From Candidatus Bathyarchaeota archaeon (GTDB lineage Archaea; Thermoproteota; Bathyarchaeia; Bathyarchaeales; Bathycorpusculaceae): 64,000 nt of DNA. Below are positions 52,544 to 61,594 of the stretch, one piece after another. Location of the stretch: contig JAGTQZ010000009.1 in the NCBI GenBank assembly GCA_018396705.1, forward strand, positions 124,001 through 188,000, given 5' to 3'. The notes under the pieces were generated by a model that saw only the letters and a list, made by a program, of their open reading frames with translations, did not search any database and was not told the origin of the DNA. The translations under genes were made by a program, and so were the position numbers. Each line of letters starts with the position of its first letter. Within the stretch, counting starts at the first letter, position 1.

Positions 52544-54763
52544 ATGGGACGTTATAGGCAGATAGAAGACATAGTTAAACTAATGACACAAACCGAGCGA
52601 ATAAGAAACACAAGCATCATTGCCCACGTAGATCATGGGAAGACAACTCTTTCAGACAGCCTTCTGGCGGCAGCCGGCATCATAAGCGAGCAAGTTGCCG
52701 GCCAAAAGCTTTTCCTTGACTCTTGGGAGCTTGAACAGAAAAGGCAGATGACCGTTTTCGCCTCCAACATAAGCCTAGTCCACACCTACAAGGGCGTCGA
52801 CTATCTCATAAACCTCATTGACACGCCGGGACACATAGACTTCAGCGGAAACGTCACCAGAAGCCTAAGAGCTGTTGACGGTGCCCTCGTGGTTGTTGAC
52901 GCCGTAGAAGGTCCCATGACTCAGACCGAAACGGTTTTGATGCAAGCCCTCCGCGAGAGGGTTAAGCCCATTCTATTCATCAACAAAGTTGACCGCTTGA
53001 TTCGAGAGTTGAAGCTTTCCCCAGAAGAAATACAGAAGAGATTTGCAAGGATAATTACGCGAATAAACACCATCATCGAGAAATATGCACCTCCAGAACA
53101 CAAGAAAGATTGGCAAGTTAAAGTTGAGGACGGCCGGGTTGCCTTCGGCTCGGCACTTCACAAATGGGGCTTAAATCTGCCACACATGAGAGCTAAAGGT
53201 GTAACTTTCAAGGAGATTATTGAGGCCTACTCTGGTGAGCCAGAGGATGTTGGCCGTAAGGTTGACGCTCTTAGTAAACGCATACCCGTCTATGAACCAA
53301 TTTTAGACATGTTCTGTGAGCATCTCCCAAGCCCGAAGGATGCCCAACCTTATAGGCAAAGCCAAATCTGGCCAGGCGATGTTAACAGCCCCGTTGGAAA
53401 GGCCATGGCCAAGGTTGATCCAAACGGGCCTCTCCTAATGTGTGTAACGTTTATTGAAGTTGACCCCCACAGCGGTGTTGTCGCCATTGGAAGGGTTTTC
53501 AGCGGCACTGTAGAAAAGGGGAAAGTTGTCCGCCTTATAACAAGCCGACAGAAAGGCACAATACAGCAGGTTTACATGAGCATGGCTACCGACAGAGTTA
53601 TCGTCGAGCGGATTCCAGCGGGCAACATTGCCGCTTTGTCAGGCTTACCCTCCATACACGTTGGTGAAACCCTAGCCGAGGAAGGTGTTGAAACCGCACC
53701 TTTCGAAGCGCTGAAATATGTTTCAGATCCCGTTGTCACGGTGGCTGTCGAGCCGGAAAACGTTAAGGACCTTCCACTCTTTGACAAAGTTATTCATAAG
53801 ATTACGCTTGAAGATCCAAACCTCCACTTTAAAATAGACAAGGAAAGCGGTCAGTATTTGCTGAGCGGAATGGGCGAACTACACCTAGAAGTTACAGCTT
53901 ACCGAATGCAGGAAGCTGGTTTGAAGGTCAAAATGAGCAAGCCTATAGTTATTTACCGTGAAACCATAACCCGCGACTATAAAGGCCCGCCTGTTATGGG
54001 TAAAAGTCCAAACAAGCATAACAGGCTTTGGGTAACCGTTGAAAAGCTTCCAGAAGAAGTCATAGAAGCCATTAAAACCGGAAAGATTAATGAGATGCAA
54101 ACCCGCGACGAACGCCAGAAAATCCTAATGAAAGAGTATGGTTGGCCTGCTGAAGACGCCCGCAACGTGGTTGCTATAGAGGGCACAAACATCCTAGTCA
54201 ATAGAATTAAGGGAAGACAATATGTTGAAGAAGTTTTAGACCACATTAAGTCAGGGTTCCGCGACGCTGTCACCACAGGAGTTTTAGCCAAAGAACCCAT
54301 GTACGGGCTTAAAGTAAACCTTGAAGACGTTCTCATTCATGAGGATCCGGTGCACCGCGGCCCAGCCCAAATCTTGCCGATGACTTGGCGTCCTATCTGG
54401 GGCGCTTTCCTTTTAAGTGAGCCGAAGCTTTTAGAACCCATCCTAAGCTTTGAATGCAAAGTGCCGAACGACTTTGTCAGCCCAGTAATATCGCTGTTAC
54501 AAAAGCGAAGGGGCAGAATCCTCGATATGGTAAACGAGGAAGACATGGTCATAGTTAAGGCTGAACTTCCAGTAGCTGAATCATTCGGAATAGCTGACGA
54601 GCTTCGCTCCTCAACGCAAGGCCGCGCCTTCTGGGCAACCCAATTTAGCCGATGGGCTCCAGTGCCGGAATCCATGCAGGCAGATGTGATAAGACAGATT
54701 CGTGAACGTAAAGGCTTACCGCCTACACCACCGAAGCCGGAAGAGTTCTGCGAAGAAGAATAA
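52544..54763 (+). CDS. Translation elongation factor EF-2 paralogue (divergent)
   Basis: A 739-residue second EF-2. G1 AHVDHGKTT, G3 DTPGHIDF and G4 NKVDRL are intact, so it should bind GTP. Two functional regions differ from the canonical copy: switch I reads LEQKRQMTVFASNIS instead of EQKRGITIKTANIS, and the domain IV tip reads HRGPAQILPMTWRPIWGAF instead of HRGPAQILPAIRKAM. The diphthamide histidine is kept. EF-2 duplicates occur in several archaeal lineages, with unsettled roles; this one could act under special conditions or in ribosome recycling. Confidence 0.9.
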   Translation: MGRYRQIEDIVKLMTQTERIRNTSIIAHVDHGKTTLSDSLLAAAGIISEQVAGQKLFLDSWELEQKRQMTVFASNISLVHTYKGVDYLINLIDTPGHIDFSGNVTRSLRAVDGALVVVDAVEGPMTQTETVLMQALRERVKPILFINKVDRLIRELKLSPEEIQKRFARIITRINTIIEKYAPPEHKKDWQVKVEDGRVAFGSALHKWGLNLPHMRAKGVTFKEIIEAYSGEPEDVGRKVDALSKRIPVYEPILDMFCEHLPSPKDAQPYRQSQIWPGDVNSPVGKAMAKVDPNGPLLMCVTFIEVDPHSGVVAIGRVFSGTVEKGKVVRLITSRQKGTIQQVYMSMATDRVIVERIPAGNIAALSGLPSIHVGETLAEEGVETAPFEALKYVSDPVVTVAVEPENVKDLPLFDKVIHKITLEDPNLHFKIDKESGQYLLSGMGELHLEVTAYRMQEAGLKVKMSKPIVIYRETITRDYKGPPVMGKSPNKHNRLWVTVEKLPEEVIEAIKTGKINEMQTRDERQKILMKEYGWPAEDARNVVAIEGTNILVNRIKGRQYVEEVLDHIKSGFRDAVTTGVLAKEPMYGLKVNLEDVLIHEDPVHRGPAQILPMTWRPIWGAFLLSEPKLLEPILSFECKVPNDFVSPVISLLQKRRGRILDMVNEEDMVIVKAELPVAESFGIADELRSSTQGRAFWATQFSRWAPVPESMQADVIRQIRERKGLPPTPPKPEEFCEEE

Positions 54764-54839
54764 AAACCAAAAATTGCGCATGCCTTTTCTTTCCATCCTC
54801 ATCAGCTTTTAAAGTGAATTGCTATATGCCTATATCAGA

Positions 54840-55610
54840 ATGAAAATGAAGGCTGAAAACTCACGGGTGCCTCTTGAAAAGCTTATAGAAGAGCCATATG
54901 CCACCATAATTTGTTATCCAAAGCCGAGCAAGATTGAACTGCAAAAACGCATAAAAGAACTTAAAAAACTCGGCATCATCACCCTAGAATTCAATGGCGA
55001 AAAACAAGTTTTAAACCTACACGTTTTGGGCAAAGGATGCGTGGGCCTCGTGATAAAAGCCTACAAGGCGAATGATGAGCCTCTCGCCCTAAAAGTCAGG
55101 CGAGTGGACGCTGACCGTATAATGATGCAGCATGAAGCCGAAATGCTTAGAGCGGCTAATTCCGTTGATGTTGGACCAAAGCTTTTGGATGTCAGCAAAA
55201 ATTATCTTGTAATGCAATTCGTTGAGGGTGACTTGCTGCCCAACTGGTTGGAGAAATGTCGAAGCAAGATACGATTAAGGAAGGTTTTGAGGGAAATCTT
55301 GGAACAATGTTGGCGCCTTGACAAAGCCGGTTTAGACCATGGCGAGTTAAGCCACGCCCCAAAACACATAATCGTGGACGCCCAATACACGCCGGTCATA
55401 GTGGACTTCGAAACGGCAAGTCTAAACCGTAAGCCAGCCAACGTTACCTCTATTACACAATTTCTCTTTATAAGCGGTGTAGTGGCTGAAAAAATAAACC
55501 AGAAACTTGGGAGAAAAGATAAAAAAACCATAATAGAGACTTTAAGACAGTACAAGGTTCAGAGGAGTCGCCAAGCCTTCGAGGAAGTCTTGAAAGTCTG
55601 CGGCCTCTAA
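54840..55610 (+). CDS. RIO/Bud32-like serine/threonine kinase
   Basis: About 256 residues. An N-terminal winged helix-like part (KPSKIELQKRIKELKKLGI) precedes a small kinase domain: GKGCVGLVIKAY is the nucleotide loop, LALKVRR the lysine strand, DHGELSHAPKHIIVD the catalytic loop (aspartate and asparagine-like positions) and VIVDFETASL the DFG-equivalent. It matches a conserved archaeal family of predicted kinases of unknown substrate. ATG 54840 is preferred over TTG 54819, with TATA-like bases close upstream. Confidence 0.75.
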   Translation: MKMKAENSRVPLEKLIEEPYATIICYPKPSKIELQKRIKELKKLGIITLEFNGEKQVLNLHVLGKGCVGLVIKAYKANDEPLALKVRRVDADRIMMQHEAEMLRAANSVDVGPKLLDVSKNYLVMQFVEGDLLPNWLEKCRSKIRLRKVLREILEQCWRLDKAGLDHGELSHAPKHIIVDAQYTPVIVDFETASLNRKPANVTSITQFLFISGVVAEKINQKLGRKDKKTIIETLRQYKVQRSRQAFEEVLKVCGL

Positions 55611-55798
55611 ACCACATAATCTACGTTAGCACCAATATTCTGTTTGCTTGCTCCGCCGTCAGTTAATTCTAATTTCAACTCGTTCAGAAGTTGAGTTAAA
55701 TCCAGCCATGTCTCTACTTGGAGCTGTCTGGCAATTCTTCTTTTTTCATATAATAGTGGAATAAAATCAACGAAGAGCCAGCCGTAAGATTCAGCCAA
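55607..55798 (-). CDS. Small hypothetical protein (63 residues)
   Basis: TTG 55798 has a strong GGAGGAAGGAGAGATCA upstream, which supports translation. The peptide (LFVDFIPLLYEKRRIARQLQVETWLDL) is soluble and ends GANVDYVV. It overlaps the convergent kinase gene by 4 bases. No family recognised. Confidence 0.5.
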   Translation of the reverse strand: MAESYGWLFVDFIPLLYEKRRIARQLQVETWLDLTQLLNELKLELTDGGASKQNIGANVDYVV

Positions 55799-55889
55799 AT
55801 TGATCTCTCCTTCCTCCTGTCCAAGAAAATGGGTTCTCCGTTTATAACCTTGTATAGAAAAATCGTATAGAAAATAGTTCCATCAAGCT

Positions 55890-56975
55890 TTACGCGACAA
55901 TATCTTGTATTCTCCCCCTTTTCAATGCTTCCTTTATTTCTAGGGCGATTCTCCTGCCAGTATACATTTTCTCGCCGTATTTGAGGTAAGCGTATGGCGA
56001 AGTGCCAATGCCCACGTTTGTACCAGCGACTATACGCGCTGAAATCTCAAAAGTGTAAATCTCCAAGTTGTCAGTGACGACGGTTTCTAAGCAGAAAGGT
56101 CCAATTATGCCAGGTGGAGCCAACTCCTTGGCTGTTTTCTGCACATTATCGCCCATTCTTAAAAGTTCAGGCAACAACGACTCGCGGAGCGTGATGGGAA
56201 TATTTCCCACAATAGTGTAAGTGGGGCTTAAACCTATTTCCAATTGTTCGGCTGCGGGTACACGTCCAATTGCATCCACAGTTGACTCGTAGCGTTTGTC
56301 CACGCCTAGAAACTCCACATCGTCACGGATTATGGATGAAAAGTAGTGAGGGTAGACGTTCACTCCTAAAACGTATTCTTGCAGGTGTATGTGGTCCATA
56401 TCCTCTTTCCTGAGCAAGCCGCGGCGAATCATTTCCTTAACCCTTTTTTGGAAGTTTTCGGGAGAATTCACTAGAAAATAGCCTTTCCCTCCTTTCGCTC
56501 CTGGAAGCTTGGCTATCGCCAAGCTGCTTATTTCTTCTGATTTTCTAAAAGTTTTTGGAAGCTTAAGTCCTGCTCTTCTAAGCCATTCTGCCTGTTTTTC
56601 ACGGTCTGCCTCCCACTCGAGAAGCTGTCGGTTTCCAAGCATTGGTACATAAAAACGGTTCATAAGCTCCTCGGTGCTTAGGTAAGCGGTAAAAGAGCCA
56701 TGGGGCACGATCACCGTATTAAGTCTTCTAAGTTTTTCCTGCACTTTCTCGTCTAACAACTCTGTGAAACTGTTTACTATTATGAGCTCGTCTGCTAGGG
56801 GGAATTTTTTGTAGACGATTGTGTCACTTTCTTTGCATATGCAGACGGTCTTGAAGCCCTCTTCTTTGGCGCCCTTGAAAATGTTAAGCGCCGAATGAGA
56901 GCCTATAGTGCCTACCGCCAACTTTTTCAAGTCGTATTTGGCTATTAGCTGGCTTATTTCTTCACGTGTTATCAT
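55890..56975 (-). CDS. purP: PurP-like ATP-grasp ligase (second copy)
   Basis: 361 residues of the PurP family, which uses formate and ATP to turn AICAR into FAICAR, the archaeal substitute for folate-dependent PurH. GTIGSHSALNIFKGAKEEGF is the N-terminal motif; the ATP-grasp core has AKLPGAKGGKGYFL and GIIGPFCLETVVTDNLEIYTFEISAR. It overlaps the upstream purP by 4 bases. The two copies are clearly diverged, so one may have another acceptor or activity. Confidence 0.85.
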   Translation of the reverse strand: MITREEISQLIAKYDLKKLAVGTIGSHSALNIFKGAKEEGFKTVCICKESDTIVYKKFPLADELIIVNSFTELLDEKVQEKLRRLNTVIVPHGSFTAYLSTEELMNRFYVPMLGNRQLLEWEADREKQAEWLRRAGLKLPKTFRKSEEISSLAIAKLPGAKGGKGYFLVNSPENFQKRVKEMIRRGLLRKEDMDHIHLQEYVLGVNVYPHYFSSIIRDDVEFLGVDKRYESTVDAIGRVPAAEQLEIGLSPTYTIVGNIPITLRESLLPELLRMGDNVQKTAKELAPPGIIGPFCLETVVTDNLEIYTFEISARIVAGTNVGIGTSPYAYLKYGEKMYTGRRIALEIKEALKRGRIQDIVA

Positions 56976-58072
56976 GTTACAATATCCTCTAGTCTGCCCT
57001 CTTTAATGGCGCGTTTTATTTCCATGGCAACTCTTCTGCCCGGTCCAACCTCAACGCCATACTTGTACTTCATATATGGTGATGTTGGCTCTACACATGG
57101 GCATCCGGGTACGCGGGGGCTCACGTCAAACACATAGAATTCAAGGTTCTTAGTCACCGCCCCTTGCAGTGCGAAAAGTCCTATTATTCCCGGCGGGTAC
57201 TCTTTCTTGCATATTTCGACGAAGCGTTCTCCGGCTTCAAACACTTTTTCCAGCTGGCTTTCCCGCATGGTTACTCCCATATGTCCAATCTCAATGTTTT
57301 GAGTGGCTATTCCAATCTCTAATTGTTCTTGAGCTGGAAGGTCTAACACACCATCCAGGTCTGTTTGAATTCGTCTGTCAAAACCTAATAAGTCGAGCTC
57401 ATCGGTTAACGGCGACCAGAAAAAGTTTGCATTGAATTTGGCGCCTATAACATATTCCTCAATGACGGCTTTTTCAAGGGCTTCCCGGCTTATAATGCCC
57501 TTTGCTATACGCTCTTCTGATTTTCGTTTAAATTCTTCTGGCGAAGAGGCGTAGAAGAAGGCTCTTTCAATGGCGCGTTCCTTTTCTGGAACCTTAACTA
57601 TGACTAGGCGATCTATCTCACTCGGCGACTTGAAAACTTTTGGAGTTGGGATTCCCGCTTTTTCTAGGAGGTAATACTGGTTTTTAGGGACATTGCGTTC
57701 TTCAGTTTTGAGCATAAAACGATTTCCCATCATGGGCACGGTGAAACGTTTTTCAATGTTTTCGTAGCCAACGTAGACCGAAAAAGAGCGGTTTGGCACG
57801 AAAATCGTGTTTAGAGCGCGTAGCTTTTCAAGGTTCTCTTCGCGCGCTATGTCTGCGAACTTGTCCAGCAAAAGCACATGGTCAAAAAGGTTTCGGTAAT
57901 ATTTAGTGTAGGTTTTCTCCCGCCCCTTCTGGCAGACAACAATCGTTTCAAATCCCTCTTGTTTGGCACCGTGGGCTATTTCTAAAGCTGAATGAGAGCC
58001 TAAAACACCTATCCTAATGTGGCGGTCGTCATACTCGCTTACTATTTTATCGATTATTCTTTTGTTTATCAT
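56972..58072 (-). CDS. purP: 5-formaminoimidazole-4-carboxamide ribotide synthetase PurP
   Basis: 366 residues with GVLGSHSALEIAHGAKQEGF, the catalytic ATP-grasp segment IVKVPEKERAIERAFFY, and PPGIIGLFALQGAVTKNLEFYVFDVSPR. It lies between purC (4-base overlap) and the second purP (4-base overlap), so all are translated together. The following step, FAICAR to IMP, is not encoded here (no PurO seen). Confidence 0.9.
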   Translation of the reverse strand: MINKRIIDKIVSEYDDRHIRIGVLGSHSALEIAHGAKQEGFETIVVCQKGREKTYTKYYRNLFDHVLLLDKFADIAREENLEKLRALNTIFVPNRSFSVYVGYENIEKRFTVPMMGNRFMLKTEERNVPKNQYYLLEKAGIPTPKVFKSPSEIDRLVIVKVPEKERAIERAFFYASSPEEFKRKSEERIAKGIISREALEKAVIEEYVIGAKFNANFFWSPLTDELDLLGFDRRIQTDLDGVLDLPAQEQLEIGIATQNIEIGHMGVTMRESQLEKVFEAGERFVEICKKEYPPGIIGLFALQGAVTKNLEFYVFDVSPRVPGCPCVEPTSPYMKYKYGVEVGPGRRVAMEIKRAIKEGRLEDIVT

Positions 58073-59127
58073 AACTTTTCGCCCGCATATTCCCTGTACT
58101 TTTTCATTGTTTCAGCGAGGCTTGGTACATCAAAAAGCTTGCGGTTGGTGATTGCGTTCGCCGTCGCCATATACATTTCGCTTATCAAGTTTTTCAGCAT
58201 CGGATCCAGTTTTGGAGGTTGCATTTTAACAAGTGATTTCCAGTTTTCTAAGCCCTGTTCTCTGGCTTTTTGTTTTGCTTGTTCCACTTGTTTAGCCCAT
58301 TCCGTTTGCCTATAGTACATTCGGGCTACCTCCTTGCTTACGTGTAAGCCTTGGTAGGTGAATCTGCACTCGTCCAGTGTGCCAACGACGTCCGCCACCA
58401 TCAGCCTCCTTTTGTCGTCGAAGGCTAACTCTATTTTGCCATCCTCGTTCACCAAACCAGCCTTGGCAGCCAACTCTGTAATTGTTTCATCAACTTTTAG
58501 GAGCACGCCCTTTATTTCCTCTACCTCATTGTCCGTTAAGCATACCAACTGCTGGGCTTCTCGCCATGTTAAGTAGCGGTCTCCTCTCTCTAGCTTTGTA
58601 CTGACGTCAAAAATGGGGCTGGCAAGCCTTTCACCGGGCTTGGGGTGATGGTCTAAACCTAGATCTTTAAGGGTTATCAACCCCTGCTCAAGCCTTTTAA
58701 AAACCGATGAACCTTCAGGCAAGCCGTTTCGATAAATAATCTCTAATGGAATTAGAAAATTTTTCAGCTTAGGTGTGTAAACACTGTAGTCATATTTTAA
58801 TTTGCCATTTTCCACATAGATTTTCGGCTTATAAACATTCACAAGATGAAATTCCATAATGTTTGTTGGTTCCTCAAGCTCGTCGAAATGTATAAGCTTG
58901 CCTATCTTATCCACAAGCCCGCGGTAATGGGTTCTAATACCTTTCTCCTCAACTCTTTCAAAGCAGTAAGCCCCCATAAGGCATAAGGCTGCACCCTTTC
59001 CGTCTATATGATCGGGCATCTCACCCCAGTCGAAAACCGAGTAGCGGTTTGAAAAGTGGAATCTGCCAATACCCATGCGGGTTTTCGTCGGTTTTTCAAC
59101 TATTTCAAGGTCTTTAACGCTTCCCAC
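58069..59127 (-). CDS. purC: SAICAR synthetase PurC (long archaeal form)
   Basis: Condenses CAIR with aspartate. KTRMGIGRFHFSNRYSVFDWGEMPDHIDGKGAALC is split across the nucleotide and substrate sites typical of PurC, with IPLEIIYRNGLPEGSSVFKR as the signature block. At 352 residues it exceeds the 240 of bacterial enzymes by a C-terminal extension with a coiled segment (YYRQTEWAKQVEQAKQKA). It follows purE by 12 bases. Confidence 0.92.
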   Translation of the reverse strand: MGSVKDLEIVEKPTKTRMGIGRFHFSNRYSVFDWGEMPDHIDGKGAALCLMGAYCFERVEEKGIRTHYRGLVDKIGKLIHFDELEEPTNIMEFHLVNVYKPKIYVENGKLKYDYSVYTPKLKNFLIPLEIIYRNGLPEGSSVFKRLEQGLITLKDLGLDHHPKPGERLASPIFDVSTKLERGDRYLTWREAQQLVCLTDNEVEEIKGVLLKVDETITELAAKAGLVNEDGKIELAFDDKRRLMVADVVGTLDECRFTYQGLHVSKEVARMYYRQTEWAKQVEQAKQKAREQGLENWKSLVKMQPPKLDPMLKNLISEMYMATANAITNRKLFDVPSLAETMKKYREYAGEKL

Positions 59128-59139
59128 GCATTATGCACC

Positions 59140-59628
59140 TTAAGTTTTAGCTTTACCTTTCTTAACAGACTCATCCGCTTTTTCAATCTCTTCCTTTTTT
59201 GCGTTTTGGTAAACTTTCACACGCTCCTCAAGCCTCTTATCCGCCAAAGCGAGGATCTTAGCTGCAGCGATAGCGGCACCCTCCGGCTCAATAATCACAA
59301 CGGAGCCTACGCCGCTTGGAACCCTTAGCGAAGAATAAATGTCTGCCCCGGCGAACTTTTCCGAGTAAGGTGGACAGGCAATAACCGGTTTAGTGGTGTT
59401 AGCGTCTACAAAAGCGCTTAAAGCGTTAGATCTTCCAGCCACTGTGATGTAAACAACCGCTTCACTTTCATACTCTTTAAGAATTTTGAGAACTTTTTCC
59501 GGTGTTTTATGGGCTGAAGCAACCCGAAACTCGTAAGCTAAGCCGAAAATCTCTAAATTTTTGGCGATTTCCCTTGCGAAATCCAAGTCTTTCTCTGAGC
59601 CCATTAAAACTATAACTTTTCCAACCAT
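59140..59628 (-). CDS. purE: PurE, N5-CAIR mutase or AIR carboxylase
   Basis: VIVLMGSEKDLDFA is the PurE phosphate-binding loop and SAHKTPEK its active-site histidine motif. Class I mutases usually have SAHRTP, so the lysine hints at the class II AIR carboxylase, and no purK is seen in the window. I use ATG 59628 (residue 18 of the longest frame at 59679), which puts VGKVIVLMGS at the N terminus. First gene of the purECPP operon. Confidence 0.87.
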   Translation of the reverse strand: MVGKVIVLMGSEKDLDFAREIAKNLEIFGLAYEFRVASAHKTPEKVLKILKEYESEAVVYITVAGRSNALSAFVDANTTKPVIACPPYSEKFAGADIYSSLRVPSGVGSVVIIEPEGAAIAAAKILALADKRLEERVKVYQNAKKEEIEKADESVKKGKAKT

Positions 59629-59740
59629 CAACTTCACGGAACAGACTTTGCCGGGCCCGCTTATTAACTTTATCAACATAAGCGTGGTTAACGAAACTTT
59701 TAAGCAAAGCTTGCGCTATTCTCATTTAATAGTGAAGAGG

Positions 59741-60055
59741 ATGTCTGCTAGAAAAAGGCGAGAAAGAAATTTTATAGATGAACTTTTCGGCGGCTCCTTA
59801 TTTAGCGAGATGGAAAACTTTTTCAAAGACCTGAAGGGAGACACGTTCTCAAGCGGATACTCCATACGCGTGACTCAAACACCTCAAGGTATAAAAGTCA
59901 AGGCCAAAGTGGGCAAAGACGTGGACGTGAATGCCCTCCGCAAACAGCTTGAGAAACAGTATCCGAAAGCCCAAATAGAAATAGAAGGTGGACGGCAAGA
60001 ACCTCTAATAAGAGAGATATCAACAAGGCAAGTAAAAGAAGATGAAGAAACTTAA
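59741..60055 (+). CDS. Hypothetical archaeal protein (104 residues)
   Basis: Starts ATG 59741 after GAAGAGG and reads MSARKRRERNFIDELFGG; residues 37-75 (YSIRVTQTPQGIKVKAKVGKDVDVNALRKQLE) resemble a small two-strand-plus-helix domain seen in archaeal proteins of unknown function. The acidic C terminus is probably disordered. Divergent from purE. Confidence 0.65.
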   Translation: MSARKRRERNFIDELFGGSLFSEMENFFKDLKGDTFSSGYSIRVTQTPQGIKVKAKVGKDVDVNALRKQLEKQYPKAQIEIEGGRQEPLIREISTRQVKEDEET

Positions 60056-60073
60056 AAGGAAGAAAAATGGAAG

Positions 60074-60265
60074 TTATTTTGTTTCCCTGCTCTTAAGAAC
60101 GCCGCCAACAGCAAAATATGATTTAGGCATGTCAATAAACTGAATCCAAACAATCTCCCTGGGCACTCCGAGAATCTCTACCAAAGCGTCGGTGAACGCT
60201 TTTGCAATTTTCTCCCTCTCTTTCTCAGTTCGCCCCTCAAGCAAATGTACCTGAACGAAAGGCAT
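60074..60265 (-). CDS. 4-oxalocrotonate tautomerase-family protein
   Basis: 63 residues beginning MPFVQVHLLEGRTEKEREKI; removal of Met exposes the catalytic Pro1 of the family. The C-terminal segment (SYFAVGGVLKSRETK) has the GG turn typical of the fold. The natural substrate is unknown. The operon context gives no clue. Confidence 0.83.
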   Translation of the reverse strand: MPFVQVHLLEGRTEKEREKIAKAFTDALVEILGVPREIVWIQFIDMPKSYFAVGGVLKSRETK

Positions 60266-60426
60266 CCTAACCCTCCAAGACTTTTGAGTTAGAATAGAAA
60301 AATAGCTTATAAATAGTTTCTCACTAAGCTGGTGGGAAGAAACAGCGCTCTAAACATTTAGCCATACCAACGAAATCAAAACTTCCGGAAACACAAATAA
60401 GACAGAAGGATAACCATCCGATATAT

Positions 60427-60455
60427 GGGGTAGTCGTCTAGCTTGGTCAAGGATT
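60427..60455 (+). other. tRNA 5' fragment, possible attachment-site scar
   Basis: GGGGTAGTCGTCTAGCTTGG followed by TCAAGGAT has the acceptor 5' strand and D-arm of a Glu/Val-type tRNA, but no T-arm or anticodon stem follows. It ends 77 bases before a tyrosine recombinase gene. A tRNA 5' piece beside an integrase fits a decayed integration site. Confidence 0.5.
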
Positions 60456-60531
60456 TTTCTGGCGAATTCTCCCGCACAACCCCATCTTTTTCTTTGTGCA
60501 ACGTTTAGGAAGTCTTTAGAATTGTTGGGTT

Positions 60532-61500
60532 GTGGCGTATTTGACAGAGGCGCCCTTGAAGGTTGAAGATTGTTTTGAGGTTTGTTCTGAGGTTTCTGAG
60601 TTTCTTTCTTTTTTGAAGCCCGCGACGCGTAATGTTTATGGTCGTGGTTTAGCAGCGTTTCAAGAGTTTTACTCGAGTCGAGGCTCTATAAGGGATTTTT
60701 TGGATTGTGTGGAACAGGATAGGCTTTTACCAAGAATCCAGAGAAAGCATGTGGACCGCGTGACGCTTAACAATTTTGTGGTTTGGCTTCAGAGTAGGGG
60801 CTATTCTTCAAAGACTGTGAGGAGTTATGTGGGTGCTGTTCAAAGCTTAGCCAAATACTATGACATTTCTATAAGTTTACGCTATGTGCAACTACCGGCG
60901 GCTCAACCAGTCAACAAAAAGCATCCATGGACCATAGCGGAAGTATGCGATTTCATAGCCTTAATGGACAAGCCGCTCTATAGGAGTATAGCTGCTTCAA
61001 TTGTTCAAAGTGGGCTGAGCCTATCAGATCTTTTAGCTCTAAAATACGGCGATATAAAAGAAGAGTTTGAAAAGGGAATAACGCCTATATGCCTTAACCT
61101 AACAAGGAAGAAGACAGGCATAACTTTTATAACGTTCTTGGGCACCTGGTCTGTGGAGCTGCTTAAGAATTATTTAGCTGATCAGAAATTGAATAATGAG
61201 ACACCAGTTTATGACGTATCCTCGAGGGTTGTGCACGCCTACTTTCACAAAATCGCTCAAAAATTTACTGAAGATTTTAAGGGAAGAAATCCTTATAGCC
61301 CCCATTCGCTACGGGCTGCTTTCCGCACGTTTCTAAGCGATCACAAGGTTGATCCGCTCTACATCGAGTTTTGGATGGGCCATGCAATTCCAGAACAGCA
61401 AAAAGCCTACATGATCAAAAGCATAGAAAGCTGGAGACAAACATACCGCCAACAAGCAGAACCATGGCTAACACCACCCCAATACAAAAACAGCACTTAG
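60532..61500 (+). CDS. Tyrosine recombinase lacking the first catalytic arginine
   Basis: A 322-residue XerC/D-like enzyme: N-terminal core-binding domain (SEFLSFLKPATRNVYGRGLAAFQ, WLQSRGYSSKTVRSYVGAVQ) and catalytic domain with TRKKTG (lysine), PHSLRAAFRTF (HxxR), HAIPEQQKAYM (histidine and tyrosine). The position of the first arginine, normally TGLRxSELL, reads SGLSLSDLL. So one of the canonical residues is replaced by serine. Start GTG 60532. Whether activity is lost or the residue is supplied elsewhere is unknown. Confidence 0.82.
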   Translation: MAYLTEAPLKVEDCFEVCSEVSEFLSFLKPATRNVYGRGLAAFQEFYSSRGSIRDFLDCVEQDRLLPRIQRKHVDRVTLNNFVVWLQSRGYSSKTVRSYVGAVQSLAKYYDISISLRYVQLPAAQPVNKKHPWTIAEVCDFIALMDKPLYRSIAASIVQSGLSLSDLLALKYGDIKEEFEKGITPICLNLTRKKTGITFITFLGTWSVELLKNYLADQKLNNETPVYDVSSRVVHAYFHKIAQKFTEDFKGRNPYSPHSLRAAFRTFLSDHKVDPLYIEFWMGHAIPEQQKAYMIKSIESWRQTYRQQAEPWLTPPQYKNST

Positions 61501-61594
61501 CAGCGACTAACAGAATGCTAACGCTAACGTGTTGAAACTCGCTTACTTTATTATAGTGCTCTGCTGAACTCAGGGTTGTAGACTGTTTCTTGGG

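Noticed and set aside
60427-60490. Complete tRNA
   Set aside because: CAACCCC could mimic the 3' acceptor, but there is no T-arm or anticodon stem-loop.
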